The translations under genes were made by a program, and so were the position numbers. Under the pieces are notes generated by a model, which had not been told where the DNA came from, made no database searches, and worked only from the letters and a program-made list of their open reading frames with translations. Of a stretch of DNA of 21,551 nucleotides, positions 14,154 to 20,624 are shown piece by piece. Source of the stretch: UBA2862 sp045637485 (GTDB lineage: Bacteria; Bacillota; Clostridia; Christensenellales; Aristaeellaceae); NCBI GenBank assembly GCA_045637485.1, contig JAZTZK010000053.1, positions 1 through 21,551 of the forward strand, given 5' to 3'. Every line of letters starts with the position of its first letter. Within the stretch, counting starts at the first letter, position 1.

Positions 14154-14182
14154 ATTATATCACAAATACCCCCACACATCAG
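14154..14182 (-). promoter_or_regulatory. Sigma-A promoter of ddl-murF
   Basis: On the minus strand CTGATG (14177-14182), a 17-bp spacer and a perfect TATAAT (14154-14159) preceded by TGA form a likely promoter. The leader would be about 25 nt. It is divergent from the Nudix gene promoter. Confidence 0.6.
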
Positions 14183-14263
14183 CAGATTTTCTGAAAAGGT
14201 GCTATATTTAACAGTATGACGGACTCCCGCGTCGCGTGCATGGGGTCAAGCTGGATTTACCAT

Positions 14264-14292
14264 TTGATTTTTTAACGTACATATGCTATGAT
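14264..14292 (+). promoter_or_regulatory. Sigma-A promoter of the Nudix-fold gene
   Basis: TTGATT (14264-14269), 17-bp spacer, TATGAT (14287-14292). The start point near 14299 leaves a short leader with AAGGAAGGTGAT as ribosome binding site. Confidence 0.7.
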
Positions 14293-14320
14293 ATGACAGT
14301 CTAAAGGAAGGTGATACACT

Positions 14321-14752
14321 ATGTCAGGCGCGATTCGCAGCTGTGCAGGCGGCGTCGTGTTCTACGACGACGAGGTATTCCTGCTGATGAGCGACCGCGG
14401 CGAGTGGGTGATGCCAAAGGGCGTCATACGAAATTGCAACCGCTCCAATGACGTGGCGCTCTGGCGGGTGGAGGACGAGGCGGGTATTCACGCCGAGATT
14501 ATCGGCATCGCCGGCAATACCCGATACGACTTCTTCTCCGAGGGGCGGGGAAAGGAGATCAGCAACCGCATACAGTGGTTCGTGATGCGGGCCCAGGACC
14601 GGACATTCCACGTCTCCTACGACCAGGGCTTCCTGAACGGCAACTACTATCCCGTGGAAAAGGCGCGTGAAATGCTGACCTACGCCGGGGACAGGCCGAT
14701 CCTGGACAACGCATGGTCTATATACCTGGAAAACAGGAATCGCGCTGAATAG
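14321..14752 (+). CDS. Nudix-fold protein with degenerate Nudix box
   Basis: A 143-residue protein with the Nudix architecture: SCAGGVVFY and a GEWVMPKG strand before the box, typical of Nudix hydrolases acting on nucleoside diphosphate derivatives. The box itself (GX5EX7REUXEEXGU) is degenerate: G34, E53, G55 and I56 fit, but the first Glu is N40, the Arg-Glu pair is W48-R49, and E52 is Asp. The lost glutamates normally bind the catalytic metal, so hydrolase activity is doubtful and a binding or regulatory role is possible. AAGGAAGG before the ATG fits the start well. It has its own promoter and a strong hairpin terminator, so it is a single-gene unit, convergent with spo0A. Confidence 0.82.
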   Translation: MSGAIRSCAGGVVFYDDEVFLLMSDRGEWVMPKGVIRNCNRSNDVALWRVEDEAGIHAEIIGIAGNTRYDFFSEGRGKEISNRIQWFVMRAQDRTFHVSYDQGFLNGNYYPVEKAREMLTYAGDRPILDNAWSIYLENRNRAE

Positions 14753-14775
14753 CGCTGTAAATCAATGTAAAACGG

Positions 14776-14850
14776 CATCCTTCGCATTGCAGTAAACGAC
14801 ATCAAGGTAATCGACGTCATTTACTGCGTTGCGAAGGATGTTCTTTTCTC
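14776..14850. terminator. Bidirectional terminator between Nudix gene and spo0A
   Basis: Arms 14776-14800 and 14816-14840 form a 25-nt stem with only two mismatches and one G-U pair. On plus it is followed by TTCTTTTCTC, on minus by GCCGTTTTA. It sits between convergent genes and can serve both. Confidence 0.75.
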
Positions 14851-14911
14851 ATTATCGTGAACTGCCGTTGATTCCTGATCTGATCGGTACGGGCCCGATC
14901 AGATCAACGCT

Positions 14912-15673
14912 TCACGCCGTCTTCCGCACGGCCAGCTTATCGGAGATCATCGCGATGAATTCGCCGTTGGTAGGCTTGTCCTCCCTGGTGAACACGCGGT
15001 GACCGTACATCTGGTTGACGGCATCCAAGCGGCCGCGACTCCACGCCACCTCGATGGCATGTCGCATGGCCCGCTCCACCTTGCTGGCGGAGGTATCGAA
15101 TTTTCGGGCAATGCCGGGGTACAGCTCCTTGGTGATTCGGTTGATCACATCGTGGTTTTCCAACACCATGTGCTCCGCCTCCCGCAGGTATTGATAGCGC
15201 TTGATGTGGGCCGGTATCCCCAGGGTGAGGAAGAGGTTCGTGATCTGCTCATCCAGGCTCTCCTCCGGACCCTCGGCGGCGGCGACGACCTGGGGCTGGT
15301 CCCGTGCAATTTCCACGATGCGCGCATACAGAAGGTTCATGTCGAAGGGCTTCACCATGTAGTAGCTGGCCCCCAGCCGTATGGCCCGCATGATAAAGTC
15401 GTCCCGGGCCAGCCCGGTCAGCACGATCACCCGGGGTCGCAGCGACGCTTCCAATTCGTTCAGCGCCTCCAGTGTCATAAAGCCGTCCCGTCGCGGCATG
15501 ATGATGTCCATCACCAGTATGTCCGGCCCGTATTGGCGCACACAGTCAGGGATCTCCTCCCCGTCTGAAACCGCTGCCACCACCTCGATGTCAGGCTTCC
15601 GGGAGAGGTAGTCCGTCAGAAGCCTCAGTATGTTCAGATTGTCATCCGCCAGCATCACGCGTATCCTGTCCAT
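14912..15673 (-). CDS. spo0A: Sporulation master regulator Spo0A
   Basis: Spo0A (253 residues) is the response regulator that switches on sporulation when phosphorylated. The receiver domain (1-125) has D10/D11, phospho-acceptor D56 in DILVMDIIMP, T86 and K108. A linker leads to the DNA-binding Spo0A_C domain (about 145-253) with LGIPAHIKRYQYLREA, the recognition-helix region SASKVERAMRHAIEVAWSRG and the terminal FTREDKPTNGEFIAMISDKL. All key positions are intact. The ATG at 15673 has AAAGGAAG upstream. Upstream on the minus strand TTGGGG-17-TATCCT is a weak sigma-A candidate, and TGTCGCG (15754-15760) resembles a 0A box with two mismatches, so autoregulation is possible. The gene is not next to spoIVB, its usual neighbour. 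Confidence 0.97.
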   Translation of the reverse strand: MDRIRVMLADDNLNILRLLTDYLSRKPDIEVVAAVSDGEEIPDCVRQYGPDILVMDIIMPRRDGFMTLEALNELEASLRPRVIVLTGLARDDFIMRAIRLGASYYMVKPFDMNLLYARIVEIARDQPQVVAAAEGPEESLDEQITNLFLTLGIPAHIKRYQYLREAEHMVLENHDVINRITKELYPGIARKFDTSASKVERAMRHAIEVAWSRGRLDAVNQMYGHRVFTREDKPTNGEFIAMISDKLAVRKTA

Positions 15674-15771
15674 GTCCGTCTTCCTTTCGCATTTGAGTTG
15701 GAAGTATATATGCGTGTGGATGACAGGATATGATAAATTCTGATATACCCCAACGCGACAAATCGGTTAAT

Positions 15772-16125
15772 TTACCTCCAGCTCCCATATAGCCTTCCCC
15801 GGCAACCGTCCCTGCGCGGACGGGGCGGCGGGCAGGGACACGGATTCGGCGGGCACGGCCTTTGCGGGCGGGGCGGTTCACAGGTCGGAAGGCAATCCCG
15901 CTTCACGCAGACCACCAGGTTCCCGCATTCATCCACGCCCAGCAGCACCTCGGCCACCTCCCCCGGTCGGCATGGGTTTTCGATCGTCACCCGGCGACAG
16001 GCGCAGGGGTTCGGCATTCGCCCCGCCCCGCAGCGCTCCGCGCCGAACATGGGCACGCGCACGCAGTCATCCCGCCCGCAATCGCATCCCATCCGGGGAT
16101 ACAGCGGCATACTTTCATAAAACAT
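15772..16125 (-). CDS. Cysteine- and proline-rich small protein, unknown
   Basis: A 117-residue protein with 15 cysteines, which I do not assign to a family. An N-terminal Cys-rich part (GCDCGRDDC, NPCACRR), a short ordered stretch (about 52-73, GEVAEVLLGVDECGNLVVC) and a Pro/Cys/Arg tail (CPPNPCPCPPPRPRR). The start chosen is ATG 16125, 8 nt after GGAAGGG; ATGs at 16131 and 16158 are in frame but have worse spacing. There is no signal peptide. It lies about 100 nt upstream of spo0A on the same strand. Such composition recalls spore coat or metal-binding proteins of spore formers, but that is inference from composition and position. The GC-rich tail could also arise from low-complexity DNA, so existence is probable, not certain. 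Confidence 0.6.
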   Translation of the reverse strand: MFYESMPLYPRMGCDCGRDDCVRVPMFGAERCGAGRMPNPCACRRVTIENPCRPGEVAEVLLGVDECGNLVVCVKRDCLPTCEPPRPQRPCPPNPCPCPPPRPRRDGCRGRLYGSWR

Positions 16126-16226
16126 AAACATCGCCCTTCCATCGCCGCGCCGATCCAAATCGGAACGGCGTATATTGACCTTTCGGCTATGTTATCACTA
16201 TGCCACTGGAAAGCGTTGCGTTCCAA

Positions 16227-16255
16227 TTGAATTCGACGGTGGCTTATGTTACAAT
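16227..16255 (+). promoter_or_regulatory. Sigma-A promoter of the YitT-family gene
   Basis: TTGAAT (16227-16232), 17-bp spacer, TACAAT (16250-16255). The start point near 16262 leaves a leader of about 180 nt before the ATG. The leader has short hairpins (for example GCGAA/TTCGC) but no riboswitch or T-box signature that I recognise. Confidence 0.65.
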
Positions 16256-16440
16256 AATCACGTATCATACGATTGAAAAGTCAGCAGGTTTTAGGCGAAT
16301 CATTCCTTCGCTTATGGTGAAGCTTTCCCTCGCGGAAGCGGAGGAAACCGATTGGAACCGGATCCCGAAAAGCTCTGACATCAATGGATCTCTTGACATT
16401 TGCAATCGACTGAAAGCCGGTATGGGAAGGAGGCGCGGCT

Positions 16441-17283
16441 ATGAGGGTATCGCTGCGGGAGGAGCTGAAGAACGATCTGCTGGTAATTATAGGAATGCTG
16501 GTGGCCGCCGCGGCCTATCGCATGTACCTGATACCCAACCGAGTGGTCAATGGAGGCTTTACCGGCGTGGGCCAGCTGCTCAACCATGCCACGGGAATCA
16601 GCATCGGCCTTGTCAATATTGCGCTGAACGTGCCGCTGTTCCTGATTTCAATGAAATCGATGGGCCTGCGCTTCGGCGTGCGCTCGCTGGTGACGATGGT
16701 GCTGCTGTCGCTGTTGATCGACCACATGCCCCTGCCCCCCGCCACCGACGACATGCTGCTGGCATCGGTCTACGGCGGCGCGATCAGCGGCATCGGCTTC
16801 GGATTGGTGCTGCGGGGCAACGCCACCACAGGCGGCACAGACATGCTGGCTGCTCTGCTGCACCGGCTGGTGCCGGTGCTGAAGGTGAGCTATGCCATAT
16901 TCGTGTTCGACGGTCTGGTGATCATCGCCAGCGCCTTTGTCTTCGAGGCCCAGGCCGCCATGTACGGCCTGATCAGCGCCTTCCTGTGCAATGTGCTGAT
17001 CGACCTGGTGCTGGAAGGCCCCAACTCGGCGCACTCCTACTTCATCATCTCCGACAAAAGCGAGGCCATCGCCGAGAAGATCCTGCACGAGATGGACCGA
17101 GGCGTCACGGGCCTTGAGGCCGTGGGCATGTACAGCCAGCAGCGCAAGCAGGTGCTGCTGTGCGTGGTCAACCGCTTCGAATCCATGCGCCTTCGCCGCA
17201 TCATCTTCGAGGTCGACCCCCACGCCTTCGTCATCGCCAACAAGGCCAAGGAGGTTCTGGGCGAGGGCTTCAAGTCGATATGA
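16441..17283 (+). CDS. YitT family membrane protein (DUF161/DUF2179)
   Basis: A 280-residue integral membrane protein of the YitT family. Five or six hydrophobic segments (about 12-28, 50-70, 80-97, 105-125, 145-165, 170-190) make up the DUF161 region, with NRVVNGGFTGVGQLLNHATGISIG and RGNATTGGTDMLAALL as family signatures. A cytoplasmic DUF2179 domain (about 200-280, ending FVIANKAKEVLGEGF) follows. Function is not established; these domains are common, often in several copies, in Bacillota and some are linked to sporulation or metabolite transport. AAGGAGG (16427-16433) lies 7 nt before the ATG. It has its own promoter and is transcribed away from the spo0A group. Confidence 0.9.
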   Translation: MRVSLREELKNDLLVIIGMLVAAAAYRMYLIPNRVVNGGFTGVGQLLNHATGISIGLVNIALNVPLFLISMKSMGLRFGVRSLVTMVLLSLLIDHMPLPPATDDMLLASVYGGAISGIGFGLVLRGNATTGGTDMLAALLHRLVPVLKVSYAIFVFDGLVIIASAFVFEAQAAMYGLISAFLCNVLIDLVLEGPNSAHSYFIISDKSEAIAEKILHEMDRGVTGLEAVGMYSQQRKQVLLCVVNRFESMRLRRIIFEVDPHAFVIANKAKEVLGEGFKSI

Positions 17284-17330
17284 TGAATTGTGAAGATTAC
17301 AGAAATATTGCCGATACCAACATTTCACCC

Positions 17331-17359
17331 TTGACACGCCCTGCCGAATATGCTATAAT
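17331..17359 (+). promoter_or_regulatory. Consensus promoter of tRNA-Val
   Basis: A perfect TTGACA (17331-17336), 17-bp spacer and a perfect TATAAT (17354-17359) lie just upstream of the tRNA, as usual for stable RNA genes. This is the strongest promoter in the window. Confidence 0.92.
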
Positions 17360-17371
17360 CCTATCCGTTGC

Positions 17372-17445
17372 GGGGTTATAGCTCAGTTGGTTAGAGCGTT
17401 ACGTTGACATCGTAAAGGTCAGAGGTTCGAGCCCTCCTAACCCCA
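17372..17445 (+). tRNA. tRNA-Val (anticodon GAC)
   Basis: Cloverleaf by inspection: acceptor GGGGTTA/TAACCCC, D-arm GCTC-AGTTGGTTA-GAGC, anticodon arm TTACG-TTGACAT-CGTAA giving anticodon GAC (reads GTC/GTT valine codons), T-arm with TTCGAGC loop. The first T-stem pair is an A-C mismatch. Discriminator A at 17445; the CCA end is not encoded and must be added by CCA-adding enzyme. Confidence 0.93.
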
Positions 17446-17450
17446 CTGGA

Positions 17451-17480
17451 AAACCGAATCGCGTTGGCGGTTCGGTTTTT
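17451..17480. terminator. Terminator of tRNA-Val and mmcQ-like gene
   Basis: An 8-bp stem AAACCGAA/TTCGGTTT (17451-17458 with 17471-17478) with an inner CGC/GCG is followed by T's on plus. On the minus strand the stem is followed by TTTTCC, so it can also end the leftward MmcQ/YjbR transcript. Confidence 0.85.
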
Positions 17481-17538
17481 GTTTGGCTTTATTCATCTCT
17501 GAAGTATCTTCTCTGGCATGATAACGAAGGTCTGCCGC

Positions 17539-17904
17539 TCAATCCTCTCCCAGCAGTTCCCGTTGCTTTTTCTTGCTAAAACCCTTCAGGACCAGGTCAT
17601 AGGACTTGTCCAGCAGCGCTTTCAGCCGATCGTCCGGCACCTGTCCGTCGGGCTTGATGGAATTCCAACAGCGCTTGTTGGAATAATAGCCCGGTATGAT
17701 GTCGGCGTACTGGTCCCGCAGGAATTCTCCCTCGGCGGGCTCCAGCTTCAGGTTGATGTAATAGGGCCTGTCGTCGCCGTCCAGCAGGATCGCCGCGAAC
17801 ATCTTTTCTCCGATCTTGTATCGAATCCAGTTCCATTCCGGCTGCAAATCCTTGGTCACCGCCTTCTTGGAGAGCAGGTATTCGTCCATCCATTCGTAGC
17901 GCAT
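17539..17904 (-). CDS. MmcQ/YjbR family protein
   Basis: A 121-residue protein of the MmcQ/YjbR family, a small alpha/beta fold (CyaY-like) described as DNA-binding in related proteins. Family features seen: KDLQPEWNWIRYKIGEKMFA, YINLKLEPAEGEFLRDQY and the conserved YYSNKRCWNSI near residues 73-83. The role in the cell is unclear. The ATG has AAGGAG 9 nt upstream. It follows the parE-parC pair on the same strand but is separated from parC by a palindromic repeat, so co-transcription is uncertain. It ends at the shared terminator with tRNA-Val. Confidence 0.85.
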   Translation of the reverse strand: MRYEWMDEYLLSKKAVTKDLQPEWNWIRYKIGEKMFAAILLDGDDRPYYINLKLEPAEGEFLRDQYADIIPGYYSNKRCWNSIKPDGQVPDDRLKALLDKSYDLVLKGFSKKKQRELLGED

Positions 17905-17947
17905 CGTTCATCTCTCCTTGTGCGCAATGTTAACAATTTGGCGTTCG

Positions 17948-18059
17948 GAACCCCTCCGACCCCGCCTGCGGCGGGGCCACCTCCCCTTTCAGGGGAGGCT
18001 ATTGGAAGTTTGTCTCCCCTGAAAGGAGAGGTGCTGAGCGAAGTGAAGCGGAGGGGTTC
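17948..18059. repeat. MITE-like palindromic intergenic repeat, 112 bp
   Basis: Terminal inverted repeats GAACCCCTCCG/CGGAGGGGTTC (17948-17958, 18049-18059; 11 bp perfect) enclose a 20-nt arm pair (17978-17997 with 18014-18033; 19 of 20 matched), plus a side hairpin CCCCGCC/GGCGGGG. The whole element can fold as a cruciform. Similar CCCCTCCG-ended palindromes are scattered in many clostridial genomes, which fits a non-autonomous mobile repeat. There is no ORF inside and no clear target duplication. Confidence 0.75.
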
Positions 18060-18133
18060 AGTATCCTATCATTAAGTTTACGACATTGCCCTTAAGCGTA
18101 TGGATACCGAATAAACACAGCGCCATAACGAGC

Positions 18134-20566
18134 CTACGCCCGCACCAGCTCCGTCACCACGTCATCCATGACAACCACCACATAGGGCTGGCCGCGGCCT
18201 GTTCTCGGCTCAATGGCCACGTCCTCGGTGACGCAGGGGGTGGATGCACCGTTCTTCTGGACGATGTTGAAGCGGAAGGGCTCGGTGACGATCAGCGCTC
18301 CAGCGATGGCCGTGCCGTTGGCGCCGTTCTTCAGGAAGTTGAATGCCTTGACGCCCTTGCCCCCCCGGGCCTGGCGATCGAAGTCGATCAGCAGGCAGCG
18401 CTTCATATAGCCCATGTCGGAGATCATCACAACCTCGCCCTCGCTGTTGTGAACGAAGGCAAAGGCCACCTCGTCGTCGGCGCTCAGGGTGACGGCCTTG
18501 ACGCCCGCAGCCGTCCGTCCGATCACGGAGACCTCTTCCGTCGCGTAGTGGATCGCCATGCCCTGCCGAGTGAGCAGCAGCACGCTCTCAAACCCGTCCG
18601 GTTGCAAAACCGACATCAGTCGGTCGCCGTTCTTCAGGTTCAGCGCAGCGAATTTCGACTTGCGCACGTTGTACTCCTCCAGCGTCGTGCGCTTGGTCAG
18701 GCCCTTGCGGGTCATGAACATCAGCTCGCCGGACCAGTCCCCCGCCTCGATCAGCGCGACAAGACTCTCGTCGGTTTCAAGGCCCGCCAGCACGCCGCCC
18801 AGGGGCAGGCCGCGATCCTTGGCCTTTGCGGCCTCGGCGATCTTCTCCGCCGCCAGTATGTAGGCGTTGCCCACGTCGGTAAAGAACAGCAGCTTCGCGT
18901 CGGTCATCGTGCGGATGGCCTGTCGGGGCGGGTCAGCGAACTCGCCGTTCGCCACGGCCTTGTCGAACGGCTTCGGAGCCATGCGCTTGACAAAGCCCGC
19001 CTGGGTCAACACCACCACCGTCTCGTCGGCGAGGGGCTTCTCCTCCTCGATGACGATCTCCTCGAAGGAGTCCACCAGCTGGGTGCGGCGGGGATCGGCG
19101 AACTTCGCCCGGACCTCGCCCAGCTCCTTCTTGATCACGCTCATCAGCTTCTTCTCGCTGCCGAGGATGGCCTTCAGGTTGGCAATCAGCTTCAGGAGGT
19201 CCTCGTATTCCTTACGGAGGGACAGCACCTCCAGATTGGTCAGCCGCTGCAGGCGCATGTCGAGGATCGCCTGGGCCTGGACCTGGGTCAGGTCAAAGCG
19301 CGCCATCAGCTTGTCCCTGGCCTCCTTGGGGGTCTTGCTGCCCCGGATGAGTCTGATGACCTCGTCCAGGTTGTCCACGGCGACAATGAGGCCCTCCAGG
19401 ATGTGGGCGCGGGCCTCGGCCTGCTGCAGCTCGTACCTCGTGCGTCGGGTGACCACGTCCTTCTGGTGGTCGATGTAGTAGGCGATGATCTGCCTGATGC
19501 CCATCTGCCGGGGCTTGCCCTCGGCGATGGCCACCATGTTCACGCCGAACGTGGTCTGGAAATCCGTATATTTATACAGCGCGTTCAGTATCTTTTCGGG
19601 GTCGGCGTCCTTTCTGACCTCGACGACGGCCCGCATGCCCATGCGGTCGGACTCGTCGCGGATGTCGTAGATGCCGGAGAAGATGCCCTTCTTTTCCTCG
19701 CTGACCCGCAGCACCTTTTCCAGCATGGCGGCCTTGTTGACCTGGTAGGGCACCTCGTCCACCACGATCAGCTTCCGGCCCGCCGTGCCGTCCTCGATGT
19801 GCACCTTTGCCCGGACCTTCAGCTTGCCCCGGCCGGTCTCGTAGGCCTGGACGAGCTCTGCGTCCCTCGCCAGCACGCCGCCCGTGGGAAAGTCCGGGGC
19901 AGGCATGATCTGCATGAGCTCGGCAGTGGTGATCTTCGGCTTGTCGATCTGGGCGACGGTGGCGTCGATGGCCTCCCCCAGGTTGTGGGGCGGTATGCTC
20001 GTCGCCAGGCCCACGGCGATGCCGTTGGCGCCGTTGACCAGCAGGTTCGGGAACCGGGCGGGCAACAGGTCCGGCTCCCTCTGGGTATCGTCGAAGTTCA
20101 GGTGGAAGCCCACCGTGTCCTTTTCGATGTCCCGGAGCATGGCCATGGCCGCCTCTGTCATGCGGGCCTCGGTGTAGCGCATGGCGGCGGGGCTGTCGCC
20201 GTCGATGGAGCCGAAGTTGCCGTGGCCGTCCACCAGCATGGTCCGCATCACGAAGGGCTGGGCCATGCGGGCCAGCGCGTCGTAGACCGAGCTGTCGCCG
20301 TGGGGATGGTACTTGCCCAGGCAGTCGCCCACGATGCGGGCGCACTTGCGGTGGGGCTTGTCCGGGGTGTTGCCCAGCTCGTGCATGGTGAACAGTATGC
20401 GCCGCTGCACCGGCTTCAGGCCGTCCTCCACCCGCGGCAGCGCCCGCTCCAGTATGACGTGCTCAGAGTAGGGCATCATGGATTCGTGCATCACGTCCTC
20501 CATGTTGCGCTGGATGATCTCCTCCGGCCTGTGCTGGACCGGCTCTTCCTTCTTCTTTCTGGCCAT
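18134..20566 (-). CDS. parC: Type II topoisomerase subunit A (ParC/GyrA-like)
   Basis: An 810-residue DNA-cleaving subunit. Catalytic tyrosine Y131 in AAMRYTE; the quinolone-resistance region GDCLGKYHPHGDSSVYDAL keeps S92 and D96 (E. coli GyrA S83 and D87), so no target-based resistance is evident. The breakage-reunion domain (about 30-480) is followed by a coiled coil and a beta-pinwheel C-terminal domain. In the first pinwheel blade, where GyrA carries the QRRGGKG box, the sequence is KIAEAAKAKDRGLP, as in topoisomerase IV. A GyrA-box-like QARGGKG does occur late, at 732-738. The gene follows the parE-like gene by 58 nt. I favour ParC of a clostridial topoisomerase IV, but a gyrase of the second type is possible. 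ATG at 20566 with a GAGGAGAAATC ribosome binding site. Confidence 0.88.
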   Translation of the reverse strand: MARKKKEEPVQHRPEEIIQRNMEDVMHESMMPYSEHVILERALPRVEDGLKPVQRRILFTMHELGNTPDKPHRKCARIVGDCLGKYHPHGDSSVYDALARMAQPFVMRTMLVDGHGNFGSIDGDSPAAMRYTEARMTEAAMAMLRDIEKDTVGFHLNFDDTQREPDLLPARFPNLLVNGANGIAVGLATSIPPHNLGEAIDATVAQIDKPKITTAELMQIMPAPDFPTGGVLARDAELVQAYETGRGKLKVRAKVHIEDGTAGRKLIVVDEVPYQVNKAAMLEKVLRVSEEKKGIFSGIYDIRDESDRMGMRAVVEVRKDADPEKILNALYKYTDFQTTFGVNMVAIAEGKPRQMGIRQIIAYYIDHQKDVVTRRTRYELQQAEARAHILEGLIVAVDNLDEVIRLIRGSKTPKEARDKLMARFDLTQVQAQAILDMRLQRLTNLEVLSLRKEYEDLLKLIANLKAILGSEKKLMSVIKKELGEVRAKFADPRRTQLVDSFEEIVIEEEKPLADETVVVLTQAGFVKRMAPKPFDKAVANGEFADPPRQAIRTMTDAKLLFFTDVGNAYILAAEKIAEAAKAKDRGLPLGGVLAGLETDESLVALIEAGDWSGELMFMTRKGLTKRTTLEEYNVRKSKFAALNLKNGDRLMSVLQPDGFESVLLLTRQGMAIHYATEEVSVIGRTAAGVKAVTLSADDEVAFAFVHNSEGEVVMISDMGYMKRCLLIDFDRQARGGKGVKAFNFLKNGANGTAIAGALIVTEPFRFNIVQKNGASTPCVTEDVAIEPRTGRGQPYVVVVMDDVVTELVRA

Positions 20567-20596
20567 GATTTCTCCTCATTTTGAAACAGATAGTGT

Positions 20597-20613
20597 GGCG
20601 GCAGATTGCCGCC
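20597..20613. repeat. Small perfect hairpin between parE- and parC-like genes
   Basis: A 7-bp stem GGCGGCA/TGCCGCC with a GAT loop lies in the 58-nt gap. No T-run follows, so it is not a terminator. It may be a repeat remnant or an mRNA processing or stability element. Confidence 0.5.
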
Positions 20614-20624
20614 GCTACAGGGGA

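Noticed and set aside
16394..16430. TTGACA in the YitT leader as a second promoter
   Set aside because: The only TATGGG-like -10 is 22 bp away, too far for sigma-A.
16200..17117. 305-residue plus-strand frame overlapping the YitT gene
   Set aside because: Its second half is an out-of-frame Arg/Gly/His-rich reading of the YitT gene, and its start overlaps the promoter region.
18086..20584. 832-residue open frame on the plus strand
   Set aside because: It is antisense to the parC-like gene, is His/Gln/Leu/Val-rich, and matches no family. It results from the GC-rich codon pattern of the true gene.
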